From: DATKMP01 sp035541775
GTDB lineage: Bacteria; Bacteroidota; Ignavibacteria; UBA10030
Length of the DNA: 17,332 bases
Assembly: GCA_035541775.1 (NCBI GenBank)
Contig: DATKMP010000031.1
Span: 1-17,332, forward strand
Direction: 5' to 3'
Shown here: piece after piece, positions 1 through 6,960 of the stretch
How the letters are laid out: the number at the start of each line of letters is the position of its first letter
How positions within the stretch are numbered: position 1 is the first letter of the stretch
Position numbers and translations under genes: made by a program
Notes under the pieces: model-generated
Databases searched by the model: none
What the model saw: only the letters and a program-made list of their open reading frames with translations
Told to the model about the DNA's origin: nothing

Positions 1-169
1 TTGCAATTCCTAATTCAATACGATGAAATAAATCATTCGCTTCTTGCTGTTTTCTGATTTCAGATCTCGTATGAGGAATATTTTTTTTCGACGGCACAAC
101 AATGCGCTCTTGTGCTTCGACAAGTTGAATCACTACACAAAGAAGAACTATTACGGCAAGATGCCTCAT
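1..169 (-). CDS. Unrecognised secreted protein, N-terminal part only (cut by window edge)
   Basis: An open frame runs on the minus strand from an ATG at 169-167 to the left edge with no stop, giving 56 residues. It begins MRHLAVIVLLCVVIQLVEA, a short basic start and a hydrophobic core typical of a Sec signal peptide, probably cleaved near A19 before QERIVVP. The visible mature part is polar and charged (SEIRKQQEANDLFHRIELGIA) and looks helical. I do not recognise the family. There is no Shine-Dalgarno sequence, but a good promoter ends only 8 bases before the ATG, so the mRNA may be leaderless. It follows pyrC on the same strand after a 112-base gap and is probably transcribed separately. An antisense frame at 44-232 on the plus strand has no such support. 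Confidence 0.7.
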   Translation of the reverse strand, partial: MRHLAVIVLLCVVIQLVEAQERIVVPSKKNIPHTRSEIRKQQEANDLFHRIELGIA

Positions 170-177
170 ACGTTAGC

Positions 178-206
178 AAAATATCAGAAAACGCGAAGAA
201 AGTCAA
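178..206 (-). promoter_or_regulatory. Promoter of the left-edge secreted protein gene
   Basis: Minus-strand -35 TTGACT (206-201), a 17-base spacer and -10 TATTTT (183-178). The -35 matches the sigma-70 consensus at 5 of 6 bases and the -10 at 4 of 6. Only 8 bases separate the -10 from the ATG, so transcription would start at or next to the start codon. Confidence 0.55.
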
Positions 207-281
207 CGAAAAGCGATTTGATAATTCGATGATGTACGAGTTGATGATTGTTCTTACATAATACCGATCTAATTTCTTCCT

Positions 282-1565
282 CTACACCATTGTGCAAATG
301 CCGTTATTCATAATTCCTACGGCTTTCCCTTTTAACTTCCAGCAGTTAAACGGCGAGTTTTTAGATTTGGATTTGAACGCGTTGGTATCGACAATCCATT
401 CGAGATTAGGATCGATGAATGTTAAATTGGCGACCTCGCCTTCTTCAATTTTAATTTGCGGCAATCCGACAATCCTTCTCGGATTGTTGGTAAATTTTTC
501 GACGAGTTGATAAAGTGTGAGATAATTTTTCTCGACTAATTCTGTAATAGAAAGTCCAATGGCTGTCTCAAGACCAACGATACCAAACGGCGCTTCGGTG
601 TACTCAACTTCTTTTTCGTCAATCGTGTGCGGCGCATGGTCAGTTGCGATAGCATCGATGGTGCCGTCTTTCAATCCTTGCTTTACCGCTTCGACATCAT
701 CGCGCGTGCGTAGCGGCGGATTCATTTTTGTATTCGTATCAAAACTTTCCACCGATTTATCGATCATCGTAAAATGATGCGGCGCAGCTTCGGCAGTGAT
801 ATGTAATTTTTCGGCTTTCGCGCGGCGCACATGTTCAATCGCATGCGCTGTGCTGATATGTGCGACGTGATATTTTGCATTCGGAATATAGCCCAGCAAA
901 ATAATATCGCGTGCGATCATCAATTCTTCTGCAATCGGCGGAATGCCCGGCATCCCAAGCCGCGTGGATTCGAATCCTTCGTTCATCACGCCGCCTTTCG
1001 TCATCGTTGGTTCTTCCGAATGTTGAATGACCGGCAAACCGAACATCGACGAATATTCCAGCACAAGGCGCATCATTCCTGCACTCGCAATCGGCGCGCC
1101 GTCATCGGATAATCCGACAGCACCAGCTTGCGCAAGTTCAGCAATCGGAGAAAGCTCTTCGCCTTTTCTTCCTTTCGTTGCCGCTGCAATCGGAAACACA
1201 TCGACCAATCCTTTGGTCACACGCTTGCCGGCATCGTGCACGTACCGTACAACAGATTCATCATCGATAGCAGGATTGGTATTCGGCATACAGCACACGG
1301 CGGTAAATCCGCCAGCCGCTGCCGATGCACAGCCCGTCTCAATTGTTTCTTTATGTTCGTACCCGGGCTCGCGCAAATGCACGTGCATATCGATAAACCC
1401 CGGCGTAATTATTTTTTCTTTTAAATCGACAACTTGATATGTTTTATCCGCAGAAAGTTTTTTTCCAATTTTTTCAATCGTTCCATCCACGATCAGCATA
1501 TCGAGCGATTCGTCTTTTCCCGTATTCGGATCGATCACTCGTCCGGATTTTAAATATAATTTCAT
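282..1565 (-). CDS. pyrC: Dihydroorotase (class I)
   Basis: Catalyses the reversible cyclisation of N-carbamoyl-L-aspartate to dihydroorotate, the third step of de novo pyrimidine synthesis, in the cytoplasm. The 427 residues form a complete amidohydrolase-fold protein. Metal and substrate motifs are visible: H61 and H63 in DMHVHLREPG, the GFTAVCCMPNTNP segment (86-98), the SDDG segment with D154, H182 in QHSEE, H236 in HVAHIST, and D309 in ATDHAPH, the usual catalytic aspartate. The start is the ATG at 1565, with AGGAG 7 bases upstream; this Shine-Dalgarno sequence overlaps the pyrB stop codon, which points to coupled translation. It is the last gene of pyrR-pyrB-pyrC and would be controlled by the PyrR leader before pyrR. 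No clear terminator hairpin follows it. The motifs and operon position separate it from allantoinase or hydantoinase. Confidence 0.96.
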   Translation of the reverse strand: MKLYLKSGRVIDPNTGKDESLDMLIVDGTIEKIGKKLSADKTYQVVDLKEKIITPGFIDMHVHLREPGYEHKETIETGCASAAAGGFTAVCCMPNTNPAIDDESVVRYVHDAGKRVTKGLVDVFPIAAATKGRKGEELSPIAELAQAGAVGLSDDGAPIASAGMMRLVLEYSSMFGLPVIQHSEEPTMTKGGVMNEGFESTRLGMPGIPPIAEELMIARDIILLGYIPNAKYHVAHISTAHAIEHVRRAKAEKLHITAEAAPHHFTMIDKSVESFDTNTKMNPPLRTRDDVEAVKQGLKDGTIDAIATDHAPHTIDEKEVEYTEAPFGIVGLETAIGLSITELVEKNYLTLYQLVEKFTNNPRRIVGLPQIKIEEGEVANLTFIDPNLEWIVDTNAFKSKSKNSPFNCWKLKGKAVGIMNNGICTMV

Positions 1566-1574
1566 GTTCGTCTC

Positions 1575-2495
1575 CTAATTCGAAGTTCCAAGTACATACA
1601 ACACCGCCATTCTCACAGCTTCACCATTCGTCACTTGTTCGAGAATAACGGAATGTTCGCCGTCCGCAAGATCGGACGAAAGTTCAACATCGCGGTTGAT
1701 CGGCCCCGGATGCATAATGGTGATGGGTTTCGGCGCGCGATCTACTTTTTCTTTCGTGACCCCGAAGTATCGATGATACTCGCGCAGCGATGGAAACAAC
1801 CCGCTCTTCTGCCGTTCCAATTGAATGCGCAGAACATTCAACGCATCGACATGCGGAATGATGTCTTCCAATTTGTAAAACACTTTCACACCGAGGTCTT
1901 CAACATATCGCGGCATCAAGGTTGCCGGCCCGCAGACAGAAACTTCTGCGCCCATTGTTTTCAATCCAAAAATATTCGAGCGTGCGACGCGGCTGTGTAA
2001 AATATCTCCAACGATACACACACGTAATCCATCCAACGTTCCATATTTTTCCCGCAGCGTCATCATATCGAGCAGCGCCTGTGTCGGATGTTCGTGCTCA
2101 CCGTCTCCAGCATTCACGACATTCGCTTTCACTACACGGCTTAAAAAATGCGGCGCTCCGGTCGATGAATGCCGTATCACCACCATATCGATTTTCATCG
2201 CTTCGATGTTGCGCGCGGTGTCTTTGAGTGTTTCGCCTTTTGATACGCTGCTTCCGCCCGCCGCAAAATTTACGACATCGGCAGAAAGACGGCGCTCGGC
2301 AAGTTCAAAAGAAATGCGCGTGCGTGTCGAGCTTTCAAAAAATAAATTGACGATCGTTTTTCCTTGCAGCGGCGGTACTTTTTTTATCGGACGCCCAAGT
2401 ACTTCTTTAAATGATTCAGCAGTATCGAGAATCAGCGTGATGTCTTCTTTACTCACGCCTTCCAATCCCAGAAGATGTCGGCTTTGCAAATTCAT
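1575..2495 (-). CDS. pyrB: Aspartate carbamoyltransferase catalytic chain
   Basis: Transfers the carbamoyl group from carbamoyl phosphate to L-aspartate, the committed step of de novo pyrimidine synthesis. At 306 residues it has the normal length of a catalytic chain. Signatures are intact: the carbamoyl-phosphate loop SSTRTR (55-60), the mobile loop lysine in SVSKGET (83-89), HPTQ (136-139) and the aspartate-side HPGPINRDVE near residue 263. No pyrI regulatory chain is encoded next to it, consistent with the type that is not allosterically controlled through PyrI and is regulated at the gene level by PyrR. The ATG overlaps the pyrR stop codon (ATGA at 2495-2492) and is preceded by GGAGG, so translation is coupled to pyrR. 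The next gene, pyrC, starts 9 bases after its stop. Confidence 0.96.
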   Translation of the reverse strand: MNLQSRHLLGLEGVSKEDITLILDTAESFKEVLGRPIKKVPPLQGKTIVNLFFESSTRTRISFELAERRLSADVVNFAAGGSSVSKGETLKDTARNIEAMKIDMVVIRHSSTGAPHFLSRVVKANVVNAGDGEHEHPTQALLDMMTLREKYGTLDGLRVCIVGDILHSRVARSNIFGLKTMGAEVSVCGPATLMPRYVEDLGVKVFYKLEDIIPHVDALNVLRIQLERQKSGLFPSLREYHRYFGVTKEKVDRAPKPITIMHPGPINRDVELSSDLADGEHSVILEQVTNGEAVRMAVLYVLGTSN

Positions 2496-3037
2496 TTTCC
2501 ATCCTCCTCTTTTTCAATCAACACAATTCCATCTTCGCCATCGATTTCCGTCATAAGTACTTTGACTTCTTGCGACAGCGATGTCGGAACATTTTTTCCG
2601 ACAAAGTCCGCTTTGATAGGAAGCTCACGATGTCCGCGATCTGCAAGAACCAAAAGTTCGATTTGCGCAGGACGACCAATATCCATTAGCGCATTCAATG
2701 CTGAACGGACGGTCCGTCCGGTGTACAGCACATCGTCCACCAATACAAGCGTTTTATCTTTAATGTCGAATAAAATTTCCGTGGATTTTAATTTTGGCTG
2801 ATCCAATCTTCCATGTAAATCATCTCGATAAAGAGTGATGTCTAACGTGCCAACTGGAATTTCTTTGCCTTCGATTTCTTTGATAAGATTGGCAAGACGA
2901 TAGGCAAGATGTTCGCCGCGTGAACGAATTCCGATCAGTGCAATTTTTTCTAAGTCTTTATTATTTTCCACCAATTCATGTGCAAGGCGATTGATGGTTC
3001 GCCTGATGCCGCCGGCATCGAGGATTTGTGTTTTCAA
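2492..3037 (-). CDS. pyrR: PyrR, pyr operon attenuation regulator / uracil phosphoribosyltransferase
   Basis: PyrR binds pyr leader RNA in response to UMP/UTP and promotes termination; many members also make UMP from uracil and PRPP. The sequence shows a PRTase fold: IGIRSRGEHLA, DITLYRDDL, and the PRPP loop VLVDDVLYTGRT followed by VRSALNAL. I chose the TTG at 3037 as the start. A near-perfect GGAGGT (3047-3042) lies 4 bases upstream of it, and the resulting 181 residues match the usual PyrR length. The alternative ATG at 3049 adds MEVT, abuts the terminator T-run, and would have to use AAAGGG inside the terminator stem as its ribosome site. pyrR is the first gene of the operon and overlaps pyrB by 4 bases. 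Its own leader carries a matching binding site, so it should be autoregulated. Confidence 0.95.
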   Translation of the reverse strand: MKTQILDAGGIRRTINRLAHELVENNKDLEKIALIGIRSRGEHLAYRLANLIKEIEGKEIPVGTLDITLYRDDLHGRLDQPKLKSTEILFDIKDKTLVLVDDVLYTGRTVRSALNALMDIGRPAQIELLVLADRGHRELPIKADFVGKNVPTSLSQEVKVLMTEIDGEDGIVLIEKEEDGK

Positions 3038-3049
3038 AGTGACCTCCAT

Positions 3050-3087
3050 AAAAAAACCCTTTCCCGACGATTTCGAGAAAGGGTTTT
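3050..3087 (-). terminator. Attenuator terminator of the pyr leader
   Basis: On the minus strand AAAACCCTTTC pairs with GAAAGGGTTTT (11 bp), with an inner 3-bp CGA/TCG extension after a mismatch. It is followed by a run of seven T that ends at the ATG of 3049. It is a strong intrinsic terminator placed before the operon, not after it, as expected of an attenuator. Confidence 0.85.
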
Positions 3088-3149
3088 ACACTTTGCGCTG
3101 CGTGATGAACACTGCAAACGCAGACCACTCTAAATTTTTCTTTTGCCCT

Positions 3150-3171
3150 TTCCTACCTCGCCGGATAGGAA
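3150..3171 (-). promoter_or_regulatory. PyrR RNA-binding stem-loop (anti-antiterminator)
   Basis: A perfect 6-bp stem TTCCTA/TAGGAA encloses TCCGGCGAGG. The core UCCNGNGAGG with a following pyrimidine agrees with the conserved PyrR-binding loop ARUCCNGNGAGGYU. Where that consensus has a flanking A and U, this site has U and A, which still pair, a compensatory change. Transcribed from the minus strand upstream of pyrR. Confidence 0.85.
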
Positions 3172-3212
3172 TTAAAGGAAATGTTCAAAGAACTTCTAAA
3201 CTTATCGATTAC

Positions 3213-3241
3213 AATATAACGAACGGTTCAAAAAAAAACAA
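3213..3241 (-). promoter_or_regulatory. Probable promoter of pyrRBC
   Basis: Minus-strand TTGTTT (3241-3236), 17 bases, then TATATT (3218-3213). The -10 matches 5 of 6 consensus bases; the -35 matches only TTG. Transcription would begin near 3206, giving a leader of about 155 bases that includes the whole attenuator. The lineage's promoter consensus may differ, so this is tentative. Confidence 0.4.
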
Positions 3242-3266
3242 GACAATCGAAAGTTAAAAAATGGTT

Positions 3267-6041
3267 TTATTGACATTTGATTTTCACGGTTGCTTCTTTT
3301 AATCCATCTGCAACTGCAGTGATCGTTATCGTGCCAGAACTCGCTGGTTTCGCACGCACAATCACCAATGCCAATCCGTTGAATGCTGCTCGTTCATGTG
3401 ATGGAAATGGAACGAGATTCGTTGGATCGCCATTATCCGTTGCAACAATTTCTCCCGGACCATCGATGGAAAATTTAATGAGGTTATTGGAACGCGGCAC
3501 CGTCAATCCGTTTCTATCCGTTACGCGAACTGTGATAAACGATAAATCTTTTCCATCGGCATGAATTTCGTTTCGATCTGCAGCAGCTTCTAATTGTGCC
3601 GGAACATCAGTTGTCTTCACAACATCTTCCGCCCATGATTTTCCGTTTTTGTACGCAACCACTTTCAATTCGCCGGGTTCATAAACAACATCATCCCATC
3701 GCAATCGATATTCAAATTGTTCTTTCTTTTTTCTTCCGAGCGATTTTCCGTTCAGAAATAATTCCGCTTCGTCGCCCGAAGTGAACACATGCACCGGCGT
3801 AATTTTTCCGATACGCTCCGGCCAGTTCCAATGCGGAAGAAGATGCGCCATCGGCAATTCAGGACGCCAGTGTGATTGATATAAATAGAAACGATCTTTT
3901 TTAAATCCGGCAAGATCGATAATTCCTGTGTACGAACTGCGCGCCGAATAATACGGCGTCGGTTCGCCGAGATAATCCCAGCCGTTCCAGACAAATTCAC
4001 CGGCAACAAACGGATGATGATCGAGCGCGCTGAAAACTTTATCTGCCGTCGATCCAAAATCCACCGCGTGCAATTCATACGCACTCACTTGACAAATTGT
4101 TGAATCGCCACCTTTTCCTTCGCGAATCGGCGCGCTGATTTCTTTCGAGACCGGAAACAAATACACACCGCGGCTACTCGCCGCCGATGCGGTTTCACTG
4201 CCGAGAATTATTTTTTCTGGAAATTTATTATGATACGCATCATACGATGGTGTAGTACGAATGCGTGTCGTTCCTTCAAACTCCGGTGATTGTCGAATTC
4301 CTTCACCCTGATAATTTAATCCAATGACCTCCAGAACTGTCGGAAACGGCATATCGGGTTTTGCCCAATTCATTGCAGAGGTCACTAAGCGTGTCAGGTC
4401 TTCGCTTTTCACAATATCGAGCAGTTCCTTCGCCATCGCAGCACCAGCGTTATCGGTATATTGTTCGCCGACTTCGTTTCCAATGCACCACAAAATAATG
4501 GAAGGAGAATTTTTATCGCGCCGAATCATTGCGCGCAAATCTTGTTCATGCCATTCTGGAAAAATTAAATGGAAGTCGAGCGGCGTTTTCTTTCGTTCCC
4601 ATGAATCGAATATTTCATCCATCACCAAAAATCCCATGCGGTCTGTCAACTCCAGCAATTCAGGAGCGGGAGGATTATGAGATGTACGGATGGCATTGCA
4701 GCCCATGTCTTTTAGTTCCTCAAGCTGACGTTCCAATGCACGAACATTGATTGCCGCTCCTAATGCGCCAAGATCATGATGCTGACACACACCTTTGATA
4801 ACGATGTGTTCGCCATTGATAAACAATCCGGAATCTGGATCAAAGCGAAGTGAGCGAATGCCGAATCTTGTTTCATATTGATCGATTGCTTTTCCGTTAT
4901 GCCACAATGTCGTGACGGCAGCATATCGATTCGGTGTTTGTGTCGGCGGCGGTCCCCAGAGTTTTGGATGTTGAATGACAACAGAATTATTCCACTTTGC
5001 ATTCGTTTCTGCAGTCATATTAAGCATATATGAATTAAATTTTGCGACCGGCTCTCCAATTTTATTTCCGTCAGCAGCTAATAAGAATATTTGAGTTGTT
5101 GCAGAAACTTCTATTGAGCGATTCAATGTGTTATCGATAGATATCTCAAAATGAACTGTTGCGGAATTTTGTGAAACATTCGTTGTTGTCACAAATGTTC
5201 CCCATTGCGCGATGTGAACAGGATTGGTTTTTGTCAGCCACACATTGCGATACAATCCTCCGCCCGGGTACCATCGTGCCGAAGCAGCGGGATTATCCAA
5301 ACGAATTGCCAATTGATTGACGTTGCCCACATTGATATACGGAGTTAAATCAACGCGCCACGAATTATATCCGTACGGCCAGCCGCCGACCAATTTTCCA
5401 TTACACCAAACCATCGCGTACGACATCGCACCATCGACATCGAGAAAAATACATTTGCCGGAATCTGATTTCGGAATTTCTAATTTCTTTCGATACCACG
5501 CGACACCGGGACTCGGCAAACGTCCCATACCGCCGCCGATTTCATCATCGTGATTTTTTATAAACGGTCCCTGAATCGCCCAATCGTGTGGAAGATTCAC
5601 GTTCTCCCATGAACGATCGTCAAAATCGCTTTGAACAAATGGAAAATTACTTCCAGGATTTCCTTCGGGACGAACGTAACGTTTCGCAGCGTCTTTCATG
5701 AAATCATTCCCTGAAGTCAAAATCCATGGTTTCAACACGATGTGATTCGATTTGAGATTCTCCGCTTCGGTCGGTTGGGCATCGGCGGGTTTATCCGTTA
5801 TATTGTCTTTGATTTCCGGACGCACATCATAAATTAAATCGTCTGCCTTTGCCGTTGAATCATACTTATAAAATTTCCAATCTTCATCGATGGAAATACA
5901 TTGTCGTGTTGTACTGTTGGTACCCACGCTCGAGGTTTGTGATAATGCAGATGGAAACGCAAGCAACGAAAGGCAGCACATAGCCGTAGCGAAATTCCGC
6001 AATGCAAAATGGAATGGAAAGAAAGGATGGGATACTCTCAT
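3267..6041 (-). CDS. Secreted glycoside hydrolase family 2 beta-galactosidase-like protein
   Basis: Probably a retaining exo-glycosidase that removes terminal beta-linked sugars outside the cytoplasm. The 924 residues show an N-terminal signal region (hydrophobic MCCLSLLAFPSALS, 21-34), a jelly-roll sugar-binding domain (about 50-275, with PHDWAIQGPF and WYPGGGLYRNVWL), an immunoglobulin-like domain (about 275-395), and a TIM barrel (about 400-735). The barrel has acid/base E523 in LWCIGNEVGEQ and the likely nucleophile E616 in ILGSETAS, with FVWNGWDYLGEPTPYY nearby. Two C-terminal beta domains follow (about 745-815, DUF4982-like; 815-924, bacterial Ig-like). There is no T9SS sorting tail. 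The exact substrate cannot be told from sequence; beta-galactosidase, beta-glucuronidase and beta-mannosidase share this fold. The ATG at 6041 has no good Shine-Dalgarno sequence and overlaps the stop of a 16-codon ORF. An in-frame ATG at residue 21 would also leave a signal peptide. Confidence 0.9.
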   Translation of the reverse strand: MRVSHPFFPFHFALRNFATAMCCLSLLAFPSALSQTSSVGTNSTTRQCISIDEDWKFYKYDSTAKADDLIYDVRPEIKDNITDKPADAQPTEAENLKSNHIVLKPWILTSGNDFMKDAAKRYVRPEGNPGSNFPFVQSDFDDRSWENVNLPHDWAIQGPFIKNHDDEIGGGMGRLPSPGVAWYRKKLEIPKSDSGKCIFLDVDGAMSYAMVWCNGKLVGGWPYGYNSWRVDLTPYINVGNVNQLAIRLDNPAASARWYPGGGLYRNVWLTKTNPVHIAQWGTFVTTTNVSQNSATVHFEISIDNTLNRSIEVSATTQIFLLAADGNKIGEPVAKFNSYMLNMTAETNAKWNNSVVIQHPKLWGPPPTQTPNRYAAVTTLWHNGKAIDQYETRFGIRSLRFDPDSGLFINGEHIVIKGVCQHHDLGALGAAINVRALERQLEELKDMGCNAIRTSHNPPAPELLELTDRMGFLVMDEIFDSWERKKTPLDFHLIFPEWHEQDLRAMIRRDKNSPSIILWCIGNEVGEQYTDNAGAAMAKELLDIVKSEDLTRLVTSAMNWAKPDMPFPTVLEVIGLNYQGEGIRQSPEFEGTTRIRTTPSYDAYHNKFPEKIILGSETASAASSRGVYLFPVSKEISAPIREGKGGDSTICQVSAYELHAVDFGSTADKVFSALDHHPFVAGEFVWNGWDYLGEPTPYYSARSSYTGIIDLAGFKKDRFYLYQSHWRPELPMAHLLPHWNWPERIGKITPVHVFTSGDEAELFLNGKSLGRKKKEQFEYRLRWDDVVYEPGELKVVAYKNGKSWAEDVVKTTDVPAQLEAAADRNEIHADGKDLSFITVRVTDRNGLTVPRSNNLIKFSIDGPGEIVATDNGDPTNLVPFPSHERAAFNGLALVIVRAKPASSGTITITAVADGLKEATVKIKCQ

Positions 6042-6088
6042 AAAAATTTCTTTAGAGAAAAATGATATGCGTCTGCGTTTTCATTCAT
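6038..6088 (-). CDS. Possible 16-codon linking ORF
   Basis: ATG at 6088-6086 shares its A with the TGA stop of the upstream membrane-protein gene. The frame reads MNENADAYHFSLKKFL and ends in TGA (6040-6038), which overlaps the glycosidase ATG as ATGA. AGAGGA lies 9 bases before its ATG, whereas the glycosidase start has no comparable ribosome site. It may therefore be translated only to carry ribosomes on to the glycosidase start. The peptide resembles nothing I know. Chance cannot be excluded for so short a frame. Confidence 0.35.
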   Translation of the reverse strand: MNENADAYHFSLKKFL

Positions 6089-6291
6089 CAAGAACGATCC
6101 TCTTTAAATTTCGCATCCTGCACATCGTGATAGGTTTGTTTTTGTTCTTTACGCGGCGGCACAACAACGCGCGGCGTCCTCGGCTGTGTATGCCTTCTGC
6201 CAAATAATATTCGTGCGATATCTCTCGCCAAGAGATAAACGATATAAATGATAACTGCATCGACGCACAAACTGAGAAGCCCGTGAAACAC
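6088..6291 (-). CDS. Small single-pass membrane protein, unknown function
   Basis: 67 residues. A hydrophobic segment (about 3-22, GLLSLCVDAVIIYIVYLLAR) is followed by a basic cytoplasmic-type stretch (RILFGRRHTQPRTPRVVVPPRKEQ) and an acidic-basic tail ending KFKEDRS. The charge pattern suggests one membrane span with the C-terminus inside. It resembles in general layout the short DUF4834-type membrane proteins of Bacteroidota, but I cannot confirm membership. The start is a GTG at 6291 with AAGG 8 bases upstream, 12 bases after the deoxynucleoside kinase stop, so it is probably the fourth gene of the folB cluster. Its stop overlaps the 16-codon ORF in front of the glycosidase. Confidence 0.7.
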   Translation of the reverse strand: MFHGLLSLCVDAVIIYIVYLLARDIARILFGRRHTQPRTPRVVVPPRKEQKQTYHDVQDAKFKEDRS

Positions 6292-6303
6292 TTCGGTTGC
6301 CTT

Positions 6304-6957
6304 TTATTTTTTAATTAAGGGATTATAATATTCAACCGGCGCTTTATTGGGACGGAGAATTTGTTCCAGCAAATCTTCGAAATGATCGGGGTTGTTCACA
6401 AAATCAATTTCGGTCGCTTTGACAATGAGCAACGGCGCAGATTTGTACCGGAAGAAAAAATAATTATACGCTTCGTTGAGCTCGCGAATATATTCTTCCG
6501 ACATATTGCGTTCCATTTCCCGCCCGCGAATTTTAATGTTGTCCAACAATCGTTCAACGCCGGATTGAAGATACACAACAAGATCGGGCGGCGGAATGCT
6601 TTTTTCGATGGCGGTTAAAACATTTTCGTACAGTTTCAACTCATCGTCCCGCAGGGTCAGGTACGCAAAGATTTTATCTTTTTCAAAAATATAATCGGAA
6701 ACAATATGAGAATGAAATAGATCTGCCTGATACAATTCCTGCTGTTGTTTGTATCTGCTGAGCAGAAAAAAGATTTGTGTTTGGAACGCAAAATGTTCCG
6801 GATCTTCATAAAATTTTGGAAGGAACGGATTTTCTTCAAACTGTTCCAGCACAAGTCGTGCGCCGAGGCGTTCGGATACCATACGCGCAAGCGACGTTTT
6901 GCCGGCGCCAATAACTCCTTCGATGGCAATATAATGTATTTCAGAAGACAACTGCAC
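6304..6957 (-). CDS. Deoxynucleoside kinase (deoxyadenosine/deoxyguanosine kinase family)
   Basis: Phosphorylates deoxynucleosides to 5'-monophosphates with a nucleoside triphosphate, the first salvage step, in the cytoplasm. 217 residues, normal length for the family. The sequence shows a P-loop GVIGAGKTS (13-22), the FQTQIFFLLSRYK substrate helix (58-70) with the base-contacting glutamines, SDYIFEKDKIF (87-97) in place of the DRS/ERS motif, and an arginine-rich LID RGREMERNMS (144-153). Purine deoxynucleosides are the likely substrates, as for related bacterial dGK/dAK enzymes, but specificity cannot be read from sequence. The start is a GTG at 6957, three bases after the folK stop, with GGAG 9 bases upstream inside the folK end. 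It is the third gene of folB-folK-dNK. Confidence 0.9.
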   Translation of the reverse strand: MQLSSEIHYIAIEGVIGAGKTSLARMVSERLGARLVLEQFEENPFLPKFYEDPEHFAFQTQIFFLLSRYKQQQELYQADLFHSHIVSDYIFEKDKIFAYLTLRDDELKLYENVLTAIEKSIPPPDLVVYLQSGVERLLDNIKIRGREMERNMSEEYIRELNEAYNYFFFRYKSAPLLIVKATEIDFVNNPDHFEDLLEQILRPNKAPVEYYNPLIKK

Positions 6958-6960
6958 AGT

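Larger units (their letters stand above)
3050..3180 (-). promoter_or_regulatory. PyrR-dependent transcription attenuator leader of pyrRBC
   Basis: Read 5' to 3' on the minus strand, this leader holds three parts known from PyrR attenuators. First is a PyrR-binding hairpin (3171-3150). Second is a central hairpin CTGCGT/ACGCAG (3123-3118 with 3103-3098). Third is an intrinsic terminator (3087-3050). GAAAGGG (3152-3146), which includes most of the 3' arm of the binding hairpin, is exactly complementary to CCCTTTC (3083-3077) in the 5' arm of the terminator. Pairing of these two would form an antiterminator excluding both other structures. By the established PyrR model, UMP-bound PyrR holds the first hairpin and termination follows; without it the antiterminator lets polymerase continue. 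The parts are seen directly; the switch itself is inferred. Confidence 0.85.

Noticed and set aside
44..232. A 62-codon plus-strand frame
   Set aside because: It is antisense to the better supported secreted protein start at 169 and its promoter, has no ribosome site, and the product is a basic, low-information sequence.
1027..1437. A 136-codon plus-strand frame opposite pyrC
   Set aside because: It lies wholly inside the pyrC gene on the other strand and its product has no recognisable domain; it is a shadow of codon bias.
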